A stretch of 64,000 nt of DNA from contig OY282456.1 of the NCBI GenBank assembly GCA_958296225.1, forward strand, positions 2,108,001 through 2,172,000. The letters run 5' to 3'. Origin of the DNA: an uncultured Dehalococcoidia bacterium (GTDB lineage: Bacteria > Chloroflexota > Dehalococcoidia > Lucifugimonadales > UBA3495). The translations under genes and the position numbers were made by a program. This document shows positions 1 through 9,592 of the stretch, one piece after another; the stretch's first letter is position 1; each line of letters begins with the position of its first letter. Below the pieces are notes generated by a model, which was given only the letters and a program-made list of their open reading frames with translations, did not search any database and was not told the origin of the DNA.

Positions 1-1
1 G

Positions 2-2536
2 CTGGAAACGGACATCAACAGCCGGTTTCCCCGCTCTTACATCCTGACCGGGCTGGAGAACAGCCGCAATACGGGCCTGCTGGCAACCTACCAGCGGGAG
101 TTGACGCTGGCGCGCGCGCCGCTGTTCCTGTTCATCTCGCTGGTGGTAGTGGTCATCCTGTACTTCCTGGCGCTGGCGGTGAGCCTGCTGGCCGGGGCCC
201 GCTCCGCCGAGTCGTCTATGCTGCGGAGCCGGGGGGCCAGCGTAGTGCAGGTGGGCGGCCTGCTGGCGTTGGGCGAGGGTCTGGTAGTGGTGGTCGCCAC
301 CGCGATCGGGCCGCTGCTGGCCTGGGGGATTGGCAGCCTGCTGCTGGTAGGCACCATCAACCCGGCGGCCCGCGCCGGCGCCGGCGAAACGCCGCTGGAT
401 GTATCCCTGTCCTGGCCAATGTACGCCATGGGCGCCGTGGGCGGCCTGTTGAGTCTGGCGGTGCTGACGGTGGCCGGCGGCAGTCTGGCGCGGCTGGGGA
501 TACTGGACTTTCTGCGGGCGCGGGCGCGTCCCCCGTCGGCGCCGTGGCTGCAGCGCTACTATATCGACCTGCTGGCCGTGATTGCGCTGGGAGTGCTCAT
601 CTGGCAAATCCGGCAGCGCGGCGGATTCGTGGAAGGCACGCTGACCGGACGCGGGCCGGCGCTGGACCCGTCGCTGCTGCTGGCGCCGTCGGCCGCGCTG
701 CTGACGCTGGCCTTTCTGCTGCTGCGCGCGCTGCCGTGGCTGATGGCGGCCACGTCCTGGGCGGCCCAACGGACGGCGCCGGCCTGGGTGTCGCTGTCGC
801 TGCGGCGGATGGCGCGCCACCCGCTGCCCTATGCGTCGCTGACCGTGGTGGTTACGCTGGCGGCAGCGTTGGGAGTGTTCGCCGGGTCGTTCCAGACCAC
901 CCTCGCCCGCAGCGAGGCCGACCAGGCCAACCATCGCATCGGCGGCGACATTACCCTCGGCGGGGCCGGTTTCATCGGACGCACCGCGGCGGAGCGAGTG
1001 GCCCGGCTGAACGCCATCGACGGCGTGGCGGCCGTCTCGCCGGTGATTCGCGAGTCCGTGGGCTTCATCGACGGGCCGACGCAGCGCGGGTCGGCGCTGG
1101 GGGTTGACCCGATTACGATTGCGCAGGTCTCATGGTGGCGGGATGACTTTGTCGACGGGGAACCGGCGACGCTGGACACGCTCACCGCGCCGCTGCGTCG
1201 CACGCTGACGCCCCGCGCCGCCGGCGTCGCCCTGCCCGACGGAACGCGGCGGGTCGGCATCCGGGTGCGCCGGGACGATGGGCAGAACGTGGGGTCGTCG
1301 GTGCCCCTGCCCAGCTATCGGCTCTGGATGCGGATTGGCAACGAGCGCGGGTTCTATCGCAACCTGGAGTTGGGCACGCTGGCGCCGCAGTTCGGCGGCG
1401 ACGAAGGATGGCAGCAGCTGACCGCGCCCCTGCCCGAGGAGAGCGTAACCGCATCGCGGGAAGACAAATGGCGGGTGGTGTCGGTGTACATATCCGGCGA
1501 TTCCTTTGCGCGGACTCCGCCGGGCGGGCTGTCCTTCGACGACATCACGGCCCACGGCGCCGGGCTGCCCGCGGCCGGGCTGGTAGTGGAAGGGTTCGAG
1601 GACGTGGGGCCGTGGGTGGCGCTGCCCCAGGGCGGCGCCGTCCCCGACCGAGCCGAGCGGACGGCTGACTCTGCCCACAGCGGCGGCGCCGGTTTGTCCA
1701 TCAAGTGGGAGGAACCGCTGGGCCGGTCGCCGCGCGGCATCATCATCCCGCCGGGGCCGCTGCCCTTGCCGGCCATCGGCGGGCCGGGGTTCAACGCCGG
1801 GCAGCCGGTGCGCTTCACGATTGATGGCTACATCGTGCCGACGCAGGTAACAGCCACGGTGAACCACTTCCCGACGCTGGACGCCGGCCGGTCTTTCGTA
1901 GTGCTGTCGGTGTACGAACTGCGGGCCTGGCTGGCGCAGGCGCCGGGAGCGCAGCCCATTACGCCTAGCGAGTGGTGGTTTGACATCGCCGACGACGTAC
2001 CCGACCGGCCGGCCGTGGCCGCCGCCATTCTGGACGTAGGCTACCGCCTGTCCTTCCTGCGGGACCGGGCGCAAGCCGTTGACCTGGCGACGCGCAACCC
2101 GCTGGCCGGCGGGGCCTGGGACGCGCTGACCGGCATCGGCCTGGCGGCGCTGGCGCTGGCGGTGGGGCTGGCCCTGTGCGCCCACGCCGCGGTGGCGGTG
2201 CGCGACCAGCGGGTGGATATGTCGGTAGGCGCCGCTTTGGGAGTGCCCCGATGGCAGCGATTCGCCGGGCTGGCGCTGGAACGGGTCATCATCGCGGCGC
2301 TGGGCATCGTGGTGGGCGGACTGGCCGGCTGGGCGCTGGCCCGCTGGACGCTGGGCGAACTGGCCGGCAACGCCGCCGGCGGAGCGGTAACGCCGCCCAT
2401 CATCTTCGTGGCGCAAGGGCCGTGGCTGGCGGCAACCTTCGTCTGCCTGGCCATCGCGGCAATAGCGGCCATCGCGCTGGCCGGCACGGTGGCCGGGCGA
2501 TTGCGGCCGCCGGAAGCGCTGCGGGAAGCGGAGTAG
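2..2536 (+). CDS. ABC transporter permease, FtsX/MacB-type (5' end outside the window)
   Basis: The reading frame is already open at base 2, so the gene starts upstream and about 844 C-terminal residues are visible. The product is a membrane protein: a block of hydrophobic helices sits near the visible start, with motif RSAESSMLRSRGAS. That motif matches RAAEIAMLKSRGAT in the downstream paralogue at 6187. More helices lie near bases 550-900, then a long extracytoplasmic domain, and a last FtsX-type helix block at about 2085-2500. This is the layout of large two-FtsX-domain permeases of MacB/LolCDE-type exporters, which work with a separate ATPase probably encoded upstream. Substrate unknown. 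The paralogue at 6187 was probably its direct neighbour before a restriction-modification cassette entered between them. The TTG at base 101 is not the true start. Confidence 0.85.
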   Translation: METDINSRFPRSYILTGLENSRNTGLLATYQRELTLARAPLFLFISLVVVVILYFLALAVSLLAGARSAESSMLRSRGASVVQVGGLLALGEGLVVVVATAIGPLLAWGIGSLLLVGTINPAARAGAGETPLDVSLSWPMYAMGAVGGLLSLAVLTVAGGSLARLGILDFLRARARPPSAPWLQRYYIDLLAVIALGVLIWQIRQRGGFVEGTLTGRGPALDPSLLLAPSAALLTLAFLLLRALPWLMAATSWAAQRTAPAWVSLSLRRMARHPLPYASLTVVVTLAAALGVFAGSFQTTLARSEADQANHRIGGDITLGGAGFIGRTAAERVARLNAIDGVAAVSPVIRESVGFIDGPTQRGSALGVDPITIAQVSWWRDDFVDGEPATLDTLTAPLRRTLTPRAAGVALPDGTRRVGIRVRRDDGQNVGSSVPLPSYRLWMRIGNERGFYRNLELGTLAPQFGGDEGWQQLTAPLPEESVTASREDKWRVVSVYISGDSFARTPPGGLSFDDITAHGAGLPAAGLVVEGFEDVGPWVALPQGGAVPDRAERTADSAHSGGAGLSIKWEEPLGRSPRGIIIPPGPLPLPAIGGPGFNAGQPVRFTIDGYIVPTQVTATVNHFPTLDAGRSFVVLSVYELRAWLAQAPGAQPITPSEWWFDIADDVPDRPAVAAAILDVGYRLSFLRDRAQAVDLATRNPLAGGAWDALTGIGLAALALAVGLALCAHAAVAVRDQRVDMSVGAALGVPRWQRFAGLALERVIIAALGIVVGGLAGWALARWTLGELAGNAAGGAVTPPIIFVAQGPWLAATFVCLAIAAIAAIALAGTVAGRLRPPEALREAE

Positions 2537-2894
2537 GGGCGCGCCGGAGATATAGGCGTCCGTATTTTCCATGCGCTCGTTCATCAGGCACGGCTTGACA
2601 ACAACCCATCGCCGCAGGTCCACATCGTCGGGGAGATGGTTGCTAACGATGCCGATTATCCCGCAGGAGACATTTTCCAGTAGGCAGGGACTGGGATGGA
2701 TGACCATGGGGCACTGACCATGCGTCCGCATACGAATCTTGATGACAGGAAGGGTATTGCCAGAATCCGAAGGTTGGCATAGCATACTGCAAATCCAAAA
2801 TCACAAGGCTGTTTTGGATGTCAAGTACTTTGGCGTCCAATTAAAATCATTTTTTCAAAATGTGACCAGCAGCCGATTCCGGAGGAAAACCGAT
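2537..2894. other. Junction between permease gene and restriction-modification cassette
   Basis: No convincing intact gene lies here. The minus strand stays open from 2785 down to the permease stop, and its first roughly 80 codons look protein-like, so this could be a remnant of an older gene; I recognise no family. From about 2790 to 2880 the sequence becomes clearly AT-rich, as expected for the promoter of the methylase gene. A TAAAAT hexamer lies near 2844, without a good -35 match. Confidence 0.4.
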
Positions 2895-3968
2895 ATGCAG
2901 GCCCGTATGCCCCGATCGATTCTACTCAATGCCAACAGTGCGGCGCGTCAATTCTCCTTTGTGGACATTTTCGCCGGAATTGGCGGGATGCGGCTGGGGT
3001 TTGAAGCTGCTGGCGGTGCGTGCGTGTTTACCTGCGAATGGAACAAGTTTAGCCAGCAGACTTACCGGGAGAACTTCGGCGACGAGGAAATCGCGGGCGA
3101 CATCAGGAAGGTGCCGGCAGATGCCGTCCCGCCCCACGACGTGTTGCTAGCCGGTTTCCCTTGCCAGCCATTTTCCATTGCCGGGGTTTCCAAAAAGAAC
3201 GCTCTCAACGAGCCCCACGGCTTCGCCTGCGAAATGCAAGGGACGCTGTTCTTTGACTTGGCGCGTCTAATTGCGTACCACAGGCCCAGAGCTTTTCTGC
3301 TGGAGAACGTGAAAAATCTGGTCAGCCATGACAAAGGCCGGACGTTCCACACAATCCGCACAATCCTCGGCAATGAGCTTGGTTACCACATCAGTTACCG
3401 GGTCATTGACGCCCAAGCGTGGGTGCCGCAACATCGAGAACGCATTTTCATCGCCGGGTTCCGGGATGCCAACGACTTTGACTTGGACGACATGGTTATT
3501 CCAGAACCGAAAAATGGCAAATCCGCTCCGATTTTGGATGACATTCTGCATCCGGAAGACGGCACCGAAGCCGCTGAACCGGACTATACTAACGGGAGGA
3601 TGGGAAAGGTTGGGGAGCGCTATACGCTGACTGAACACCTATGGGATTACCTGGACGCTTACGCCAAGAAACACCGTGCGCGCGGTAACGGCTTCGGCTA
3701 CGGCCTTGTTGACCGTACCGACATCGCCAGAACGTTGTCAGCCCGCTACTACAAGGATGGGTCCGAAATTCTGGTTAGACAGGACAATGCCTTACCCCGC
3801 CGCCTGACGCCGCGGGAATGCGCCCGATTGATGGGCTTTGACGAGCCAACGGAATCGCAATTCAAAATCACGGTTTCCGACACCCAAGCTTATCGTCAGT
3901 TCGGAAACGCAGTAGCAGTACCGGCAGTCAAGGCGGTGGCGCAATATATGCGGCCTTGGCTCGAATAG
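2895..3968 (+). CDS. dcm: DNA (cytosine-5-)-methyltransferase, Dcm/M.EcoRII-like
   Basis: This 357-residue protein transfers a methyl group from SAM to C5 of cytosine in a specific site. All main C5-methylase motifs are present: motif [10 protein letters not shown] (23-31), motif [10 protein letters not shown] with the nucleophile Cys90, motif VI LLENVKN, motif VIII QHRERIF and C-terminal motif [12 protein letters not shown] chose ATG 2895 because a strong ggaggaaa Shine-Dalgarno precedes it; an upstream in-frame start at 2739 adds about 50 residues that look non-coding. Vsr and an EcoRII-like nuclease follow on the same strand, so CCWGG is the likely site by family analogy (inferred). The methylase should protect host DNA from that nuclease. 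Base composition is AT-richer than the flanking permease genes, suggesting transfer. Confidence 0.95.
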   Translation: MQARMPRSILLNANSAARQFSFVDIFAGIGGMRLGFEAAGGACVFTCEWNKFSQQTYRENFGDEEIAGDIRKVPADAVPPHDVLLAGFPCQPFSIAGVSKKNALNEPHGFACEMQGTLFFDLARLIAYHRPRAFLLENVKNLVSHDKGRTFHTIRTILGNELGYHISYRVIDAQAWVPQHRERIFIAGFRDANDFDLDDMVIPEPKNGKSAPILDDILHPEDGTEAAEPDYTNGRMGKVGERYTLTEHLWDYLDAYAKKHRARGNGFGYGLVDRTDIARTLSARYYKDGSEILVRQDNALPRRLTPRECARLMGFDEPTESQFKITVSDTQAYRQFGNAVAVPAVKAVAQYMRPWLE

Positions 3969-3983
3969 AGAGAAGGTAATCTG

Positions 3984-4460
3984 ATGGCAGACATTGTAAC
4001 GCCGGCGGTACGTAGCCGGATGATGTCAGGCATCCGATCAAAGGATACCCGGCACGAAGTCAAAATTCGCAAGGCTCTCCATGCGGCTGGGTTTCGCTTT
4101 CGCCTGCACCGACGGGATTTGCCCGGTACACCGGACATCACGCTACCCCGCTATCGGGCGGTGATTTTCGTTCATGGCTGTTTTTGGCACGGGCACGACT
4201 GCCATTTGTTCAAGTGGCCCGCCACGAATCCAGACAAATGGGCAACAAAAATTCAGACAAATCGGAAACGGGATACAGATTCCGTTCAGAATCTATTGAC
4301 AAGCGGTTGGCGGGTATGTGCAATATGGGAGTGCGCTCTGCGGGGCCGTAGAAAACGCTCATTGGATTGGGTTATGCACGTTGTAACCCACTGGCTTCAA
4401 GGCTGCAAGAATTTTCTTGAAATACGAGGTAGCGAAAATGAATCAACCAGAACTCGCTGA
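3984..4460 (+). CDS. vsr: Very short patch repair endonuclease Vsr
   Basis: This 158-residue protein nicks next to the T of T:G mismatches formed when 5-methylcytosine deaminates, protecting sites made mutable by the upstream methylase. The Vsr signature is complete: MMSGIRSKDT at the start, LPGTPDITLP with the catalytic Asp51, then FVHGCFWHGHDCH with His64, Phe67, Trp68 and His69. These fall at the same numbers as the known E. coli Vsr catalytic and base-intercalating residues (from memory). It lies 15 bases after the methylase stop, behind an AGAAGG-like ribosome site, so the two are probably co-transcribed. Its 3' end overlaps the start of the next gene by 23 bases. Confidence 0.95.
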   Translation: MADIVTPAVRSRMMSGIRSKDTRHEVKIRKALHAAGFRFRLHRRDLPGTPDITLPRYRAVIFVHGCFWHGHDCHLFKWPATNPDKWATKIQTNRKRDTDSVQNLLTSGWRVCAIWECALRGRRKRSLDWVMHVVTHWLQGCKNFLEIRGSENESTRTR

Positions 4461-4923
4461 CTGGATAAATGCGCGCAACGCTTCAGGTGGACGCTGGCTT
4501 GTGAAACGGCTGAGCCAGAATGACACGCAGGGCACTGGTGCACATCAAGCTGGGCCTTATGTACCTAAGGACTTCGCTTTCCAAGCATTCCCACAACTGA
4601 ACCGACCCAATGCTCAAAATCCACGAGAAAGCTTTCGATTGAGCGCAGGATCTCACAACCATTCCAGTCACGCAAACATCATCTGGTACAATAATAGACT
4701 GCGTCAGGGAACTCGCGATGAAACCCGAATTACTGGTGTTGACGGTGCTAATTCGCCACTGCTAGACCATACAAACACTGGAGTGATCGCACTGTTCTTT
4801 TTCACAGGACCGCTAGGGAATCGGCGATGCAGATATTGGGTATGCCGGGACCAGCGAGAAGAGGCGATAGCCGAAGTGCTTGCTAGACGATCAGTAGAGG
4901 CCGGCGTTCCATTGTTCTGGTAG
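4438..4923 (+). CDS. Orphan EcoRII-N (effector DNA-binding domain) protein
   Basis: This 161-residue protein aligns along its length with the first roughly 155 residues of the next gene. Shared blocks include NDTQ.TG.HQAGPYVP, ANIIWYN, NETRIT/DETRIT, SPLLD, FFFTG and CRYWVCRD.RE. It stops right after PLFW, exactly where the paralogue goes on through its hinge to the nuclease domain. It is therefore a stand-alone copy of the EcoRII-N domain, which in EcoRII binds an effector copy of the site and represses the catalytic domain in cis. I chose ATG 4438 (gaggt 8 bases upstream) over TTG 4417. No catalytic residues are present. It could be a trans-acting modulator, a competitor for sites, or a decaying duplicate; the identity is clear, the role is not. 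Confidence 0.8.
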   Translation: MNQPELADWINARNASGGRWLVKRLSQNDTQGTGAHQAGPYVPKDFAFQAFPQLNRPNAQNPRESFRLSAGSHNHSSHANIIWYNNRLRQGTRDETRITGVDGANSPLLDHTNTGVIALFFFTGPLGNRRCRYWVCRDQREEAIAEVLARRSVEAGVPLFW

Positions 4924-4977
4924 GGCGGATTCCGAATCAACCGATGTCAGAGACCATTTCTGCCAAGGGGACTGGAA

Positions 4978-6180
4978 ATGCTCGCGATTCAGCTTTCCGA
5001 ATGGATTACCCAATGCTTGGCTGTGGGCGGGTACTGGTATATTAAGCGCTTGAGCGGCAATGATACGCAAGCCACTGGCTCACATCAGGCTGGCCCGTAT
5101 GTGCCGAACAGCGTTGCGTTCCGGGTCTTCCCAGAACTGGACTGCCCCAACGAATCCAACCCCCGGCTGGATCTTCGGGTTGTTGCCGATTCTCACTCTC
5201 ATACAGCGGATGCGAACATCATCTGGTACAACAGCCGCCTGCTGAACGGCACTCGTAACGAAACGCGCATCACCCGTTTGGGCGGTTCATCATCACCGTT
5301 GCTGGACCGGGAAAACACTGGAGCCATTTCTCTGTTTTTCTTCACGGGAAATCCAGGTGAGCGCGAATGCCGCTATTGGGTATGCCGTGACGAACGGGAA
5401 GAGGATGTAGCCGAGGCTTTTGCAGGTCCAGTCGAACCCGGTCAGCCGCTGTTTTGGAACGTAACTGGTGAACCAGTTGCCGATACGGCAGTGGAGCGTG
5501 AGCGCACGACCTGTTGGCTTGAAGTCGACCAAATGCCCGCGCAGTGGCTTAATCAATTCCCTACCCCGCAGGAAGTATTCGACACCGCATTGGCATTGCA
5601 GCCCTACTGCGACTTGCCAACAGACGACCGCGTGATGCGGCGTCGGGATTGCGAGTACGCCGTTTTCCAGAGCGTTGAGCACGCCGTCGAATCCAGGGTA
5701 ATCGGGCAGGGGTTCAATTCCCTCGATGCGTTCCTCACCAAAGCGCAAACCATATTGCAGCGGCGCAAATCAAGGTCGGGGCGCTCGTTGGAATTGCAAC
5801 TGCGTGCCATATTCGACGAGGAAAACATCGCTTGTGCTTTCCAGCCTACTACCGAATCCGGCAGGCGTCCCGATTTCATATTCCCGTCGCAGGCTGATTA
5901 CGATAACGCTAGATATCCCGCCGACCGCCTCAGAATGCTGGCGGCCAAAACGACGGTCAAGGAACGCTGGCGCCAAGTTATCAACGAAGCCGACCGGATT
6001 CCGACAAAGCACCTCTTCACTTTGCAGGAAGGCGTATCAGAGCGTCAGTTTGCACAGATGAGGGAGACGAATGTCCGCCTCGTTGTGCCCCGGTTATTGC
6101 ATACGCGGTATCCGCAGTCGGTCAGGGGCGAGTTGATGACGTTGCAGGATTTCGTAACCGAAACGCGCGAAATAGCCTGA
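4978..6180 (+). CDS. Type IIE restriction endonuclease, EcoRII-like
   Basis: At 400 residues this is close to EcoRII (about 404). Residues 1-155 form the EcoRII-N DNA-binding domain; after a linker, about 225-395 form the EcoRII-C nuclease. The catalytic region is plain: RPDFIFPS with Asp299, Tyr308, then AAKTTVKERW with Lys324 and Lys328, all at the same numbers as the EcoRII catalytic residues I recall. The enzyme should cut DNA unmethylated by the upstream cytosine methylase, probably CCWGG (inferred from family), and need two or more sites. ATG 4978 follows a gggg-type ribosome site. Its stop is only 6 bases before the start of the next permease gene, so the cassette ends abruptly against that operon. 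Confidence 0.93.
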   Translation: MLAIQLSEWITQCLAVGGYWYIKRLSGNDTQATGSHQAGPYVPNSVAFRVFPELDCPNESNPRLDLRVVADSHSHTADANIIWYNSRLLNGTRNETRITRLGGSSSPLLDRENTGAISLFFFTGNPGERECRYWVCRDEREEDVAEAFAGPVEPGQPLFWNVTGEPVADTAVERERTTCWLEVDQMPAQWLNQFPTPQEVFDTALALQPYCDLPTDDRVMRRRDCEYAVFQSVEHAVESRVIGQGFNSLDAFLTKAQTILQRRKSRSGRSLELQLRAIFDEENIACAFQPTTESGRRPDFIFPSQADYDNARYPADRLRMLAAKTTVKERWRQVINEADRIPTKHLFTLQEGVSERQFAQMRETNVRLVVPRLLHTRYPQSVRGELMTLQDFVTETREIA

Positions 6181-6186
6181 CCAATT

Positions 6187-9100
6187 ATGACCGCAATCAT
6201 CAACTTGGGCTATGTGCTGGCGCGGCGGCGGCTGATGTCGTCGTTCCGCATGGAGCTGACGGTGCTGCTGGGGGTGGCGCTGGCGGTGGTGCTGCTGTCC
6301 AGCGCCGTAGTGTTCAACGACCTGCTGGCGGAAACGGCGCTGCGCCGCGCCCTGGCCGACGCGGATTCGGGCGACGTGAATATCTGGGTGCGGGTGTTCA
6401 ACGACCTGGACGACCCCCGCACGGCCACGGCGGCCAGCGACCGCTATCGCACGACCCAGCAGTTCGTCGCCCAGCGAGTATTGCCACCCCTGGGCGACGC
6501 TGTGGGCGCGTTGTCTTTCCAGGTGGAAACGGCAACTTTTTACTTCACCGGCCGGCCCCATCTGGATTTGCCCAACGACGTGCGCCCGCGGGGGCGGATA
6601 CAGTATTTGTCCGGTTTGCAGGAGGGCAAGGGCCGGCTGGTGCAGGGCCGCTGGCCGGGCCTGGCCGGCGACGGCGGCTATGACGACCGCACCGGCGATA
6701 CGGACAACGTAGTTATTGAAGTGGCGGTGGACTCCGCCGGGTTCGAGTTTCTGGACATCGCGCTGGGCGAAGGTTTTGGCATCATCCCGGCGACGGGCGG
6801 CGAAGGGCAGCCCACGTCCCGCGTAGTCGTAGTGGGAGTGATTGAGCCGACGGACCCGGATGAAGAATACTGGTACCGGCGTCAGAAACTGCTGGCGTAT
6901 CACGATGACGACTGGACGCTGGTGCCGTTGTTCACGTCGGAGCCGGCCCTCCGCCAGCAGGTTGGCCGGAGGTATCCCGGCATCTACACCAGCTCGGCGT
7001 GGTTCTTGCAGATTGACCGGGAAGGCATCCCGGCGAAAGAGGTTGACGACCTGCAACAGTCGCTGCGGCAAGTCCGGCGGGACGTAGCCAACCATCTGCC
7101 CAACGGCAGCACGTCAACCGGGCTGGCGCGGATACTGGATGACCACGAAGAGCAGCTGCTGCTGGCGCGGATTCCTCTGTTCCTGATGGTGTTTCTGGTT
7201 ACGGGCATCCTGGCCTACTATCTGACGATAACGGCCGGCATGGTAATCCGGGCGCGGGCCGCGGAAATCGCCATGCTGAAGAGCCGCGGCGCGACCACGG
7301 TGCAGATTGGCATACTGACGCTGGTGGAAGGGCTGCTGCTGGCGGGGCCGGCGCTGGTGGCCGGCGCGCTGCTGTCGCCGCTGCTGGCCAGGGCCCTGGG
7401 CGGGCTGGTATTCGACGCCGAATCGGCCGGCGCGCCGGTATCGCTGTCGTGGCAAGCCTTCGGCATGGGCGCGGCCGGCGCGGCGCTGGCGGTAATTGTG
7501 CTGTCCCTGGCGACGCTGGCGGCGGCGAGCAAGGGCATCGTGGAGTTCCGCCAGCAGGGGGCGCGGCCGGCGCGGACGCCCTTCGTCCACCGGTACTACC
7601 TGGACTTGCTGGCGCTGGCGGTCATCGCGTTCCTGTGGTGGCAAATCTCCAACCGGGGGACGGTGCTGACCCGCAGCCTGGGCGGTCGGGAGCTGGAGGT
7701 GGACTTCGCGCTGCTGCTGGGGCCGGCGCTGGGGCTGGTCGCCCTGGGGCTGCTGGTGATGCGGATTTTCCCGCTGGCGATGGGTTTGTCGGCGCGGGTA
7801 GTGGGGCCGGTGGGGCCCGGCTGGCTGGTGCAAGGGCTGCGCCGCATCGCCCGCGACCCCATCGCGCCGGGCAGTCTGGTCGCATTGCTGATGCTGGCGA
7901 CGGCGTTGGGCGTAGTGGGCAGCGCGTTTTCCGCGACGCTGACCCGCAGCCAGGATGACCGCGTGCGCTATGAAGTGGGGGCGGATCTACGAATCCAGCA
8001 CGACGGCGGCCGCACCCCGCGAGCCTCTGCCGGAGTGTCGGAAGTTCTGCCCGGAGCGGCGGAAGCAATGCGTACCGAAGGGAGCCTGCTGACGGAAGGG
8101 TTCGGCTCCCAGCGGGTGTCGGTGCTGGCGGTGGAATCGGAGCGCCTGGCCGACGTGGCCTGGTGGCGAGCGGATTTCGGCGGCGGCAATACGCTGCCGG
8201 AGTTGATGGGCATGATTGCGCCGGACCCGGACGCGCCGGAAGGAATCCGGCTGCCGGAGGACGCCACCGGCCTGGCGCTGTGGGCGCGCACGGGCGGGCT
8301 GCAAGACCGGCTGGTCAGCGTGGCCGCCCGGGTGCGGGACGGCACCGGCCGCCATTACGACGTGCCGCTGGGCGACGTCAGCGGGCACGAATGGGCGCGG
8401 CTGGAAGGAAACCTTGCCCTGCGGCTGGGCCGGACGGGAAGGCGCAGCGAGGACGCGCAGCGCCCCCGCCTGGACGAGCCGCCGCATACGCTAATCAACC
8501 TGCAAATCGTGGGGCGCACCAGCAGCGACCGGCCCGGCGTGCTGTTTATGGACGGGTTGACGGCGCAGACGGAACGGGGAGAAATGGTCATCTCAGAATT
8601 GACCACGGCAGACGGATGGAGCGTAATTGAAGATTACGTGCGACCGGGGCTGTATTCGCTGGAAACGAGCCGCAACGTGACCCGTGAGGGAACGACCGGT
8701 TCGGCGGTATTCAGTTGGGCGCCGGGGGGCATCGGCGTGCCCGGAATGCGTCCCGGAGAAACCGCGCCGCCGCTGCGGGCGGTGGTGAGTCCCGGGATTC
8801 TGGAAGCCACGGGAGCAGAGGTTGGAGACCGCATCAGCCTGGGGATGTCCACTTTCGCGCTGCCCCTGGTGGTAGCGGGCACCACGGAGTTTTTCCCTAC
8901 GGTCGATCCCAGGTCGCAGCCTTTTGTCATCGCCGACCTGGGTGAGTTCGTAGATTACGCCAATCGACACAGCCGGCGGATTTTCGGCGGCGCCGGTGAG
9001 GTGTGGCTGGATAGGAATATCGCGCCGGGAGATTTGGACACGGCGCTGGGGGCGGCCGAGGCTGCGGCAAGCCGGATGACCGGGCTGGGATTGACCAACG

Positions 9101-9591
9101 GACGAGTAATAGTAGCGGAGGAAGAGGCGGCCCGGCGTGGCAAAGAACCGCTGGCCAACGCCGGCTGGGGCGGCTTGCTGGTGATTATGTTCCTGGCCCT
9201 GGCCCTGGCCAGCGCCACGGGCATCGCCCTGTTCTGCTGGCTGGACACGCGGGAACGGCAGACGGAGTTCGCCCTGTTGCGGACACTGGGCAGCACTCGC
9301 GGGCAGCTGAACGGCGTGGTGTGGTTTAATTTGGCAATCGTGGTAATCGCGGGGGTAGCAGTTGGAACGTGGGCGGGAGCGCAGATTGGCGCGGCGCTGC
9401 TGCCGGTGCTGGAAGTGGCCGAGGGCGGCGTCCGGGCCACGCCGCCACTGACCTTTGAAACGGACTGGCGGATGCTGGCCCTGGCCTACGCAGTGCTGAC
9501 CGTAGTGAGCCTGGTCACCGTGGTATGGCTGGCCTTCGTAACCAGCCGGCTGGAAGTGCAACGGGTGCTGCGGGCCGGCGAAGGCGGGTAA
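6187..9591 (+). CDS. ABC transporter permease, FtsX/MacB-type, full length
   Basis: This 1134-residue membrane protein has one N-terminal helix (about 20-40), a large outer domain to about 320, a helix block with RAAEIAMLKSRGAT around 350-480, further helices at about 470-590, a second outer domain, and a final three-helix FtsX block at about 990-1125. This is the double-FtsX permease layout of exporters acting with a separate ATPase. It is paralogous to the truncated gene at the left edge. No good Shine-Dalgarno precedes ATG 6187, and the EcoRII-like stop lies 6 bases upstream, which fits insertion of the restriction cassette just in front of it. Expression may now depend on read-through from that cassette. 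Substrate cannot be told. Confidence 0.88.
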   Translation: MTAIINLGYVLARRRLMSSFRMELTVLLGVALAVVLLSSAVVFNDLLAETALRRALADADSGDVNIWVRVFNDLDDPRTATAASDRYRTTQQFVAQRVLPPLGDAVGALSFQVETATFYFTGRPHLDLPNDVRPRGRIQYLSGLQEGKGRLVQGRWPGLAGDGGYDDRTGDTDNVVIEVAVDSAGFEFLDIALGEGFGIIPATGGEGQPTSRVVVVGVIEPTDPDEEYWYRRQKLLAYHDDDWTLVPLFTSEPALRQQVGRRYPGIYTSSAWFLQIDREGIPAKEVDDLQQSLRQVRRDVANHLPNGSTSTGLARILDDHEEQLLLARIPLFLMVFLVTGILAYYLTITAGMVIRARAAEIAMLKSRGATTVQIGILTLVEGLLLAGPALVAGALLSPLLARALGGLVFDAESAGAPVSLSWQAFGMGAAGAALAVIVLSLATLAAASKGIVEFRQQGARPARTPFVHRYYLDLLALAVIAFLWWQISNRGTVLTRSLGGRELEVDFALLLGPALGLVALGLLVMRIFPLAMGLSARVVGPVGPGWLVQGLRRIARDPIAPGSLVALLMLATALGVVGSAFSATLTRSQDDRVRYEVGADLRIQHDGGRTPRASAGVSEVLPGAAEAMRTEGSLLTEGFGSQRVSVLAVESERLADVAWWRADFGGGNTLPELMGMIAPDPDAPEGIRLPEDATGLALWARTGGLQDRLVSVAARVRDGTGRHYDVPLGDVSGHEWARLEGNLALRLGRTGRRSEDAQRPRLDEPPHTLINLQIVGRTSSDRPGVLFMDGLTAQTERGEMVISELTTADGWSVIEDYVRPGLYSLETSRNVTREGTTGSAVFSWAPGGIGVPGMRPGETAPPLRAVVSPGILEATGAEVGDRISLGMSTFALPLVVAGTTEFFPTVDPRSQPFVIADLGEFVDYANRHSRRIFGGAGEVWLDRNIAPGDLDTALGAAEAAASRMTGLGLTNGRVIVAEEEAARRGKEPLANAGWGGLLVIMFLALALASATGIALFCWLDTRERQTEFALLRTLGSTRGQLNGVVWFNLAIVVIAGVAVGTWAGAQIGAALLPVLEVAEGGVRATPPLTFETDWRMLALAYAVLTVVSLVTVVWLAFVTSRLEVQRVLRAGEGG

Positions 9592-9592
9592 C

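Noticed and set aside
1130..2785. Long minus-strand open frame opposite the first permease gene
   Set aside because: Its composition (Arg/Gly/Gln-rich, low complexity) is that of an antisense shadow of a GC-rich gene; the plus-strand frame has clear membrane helices and paralogy. Only the part beyond 2540 might be a real remnant.
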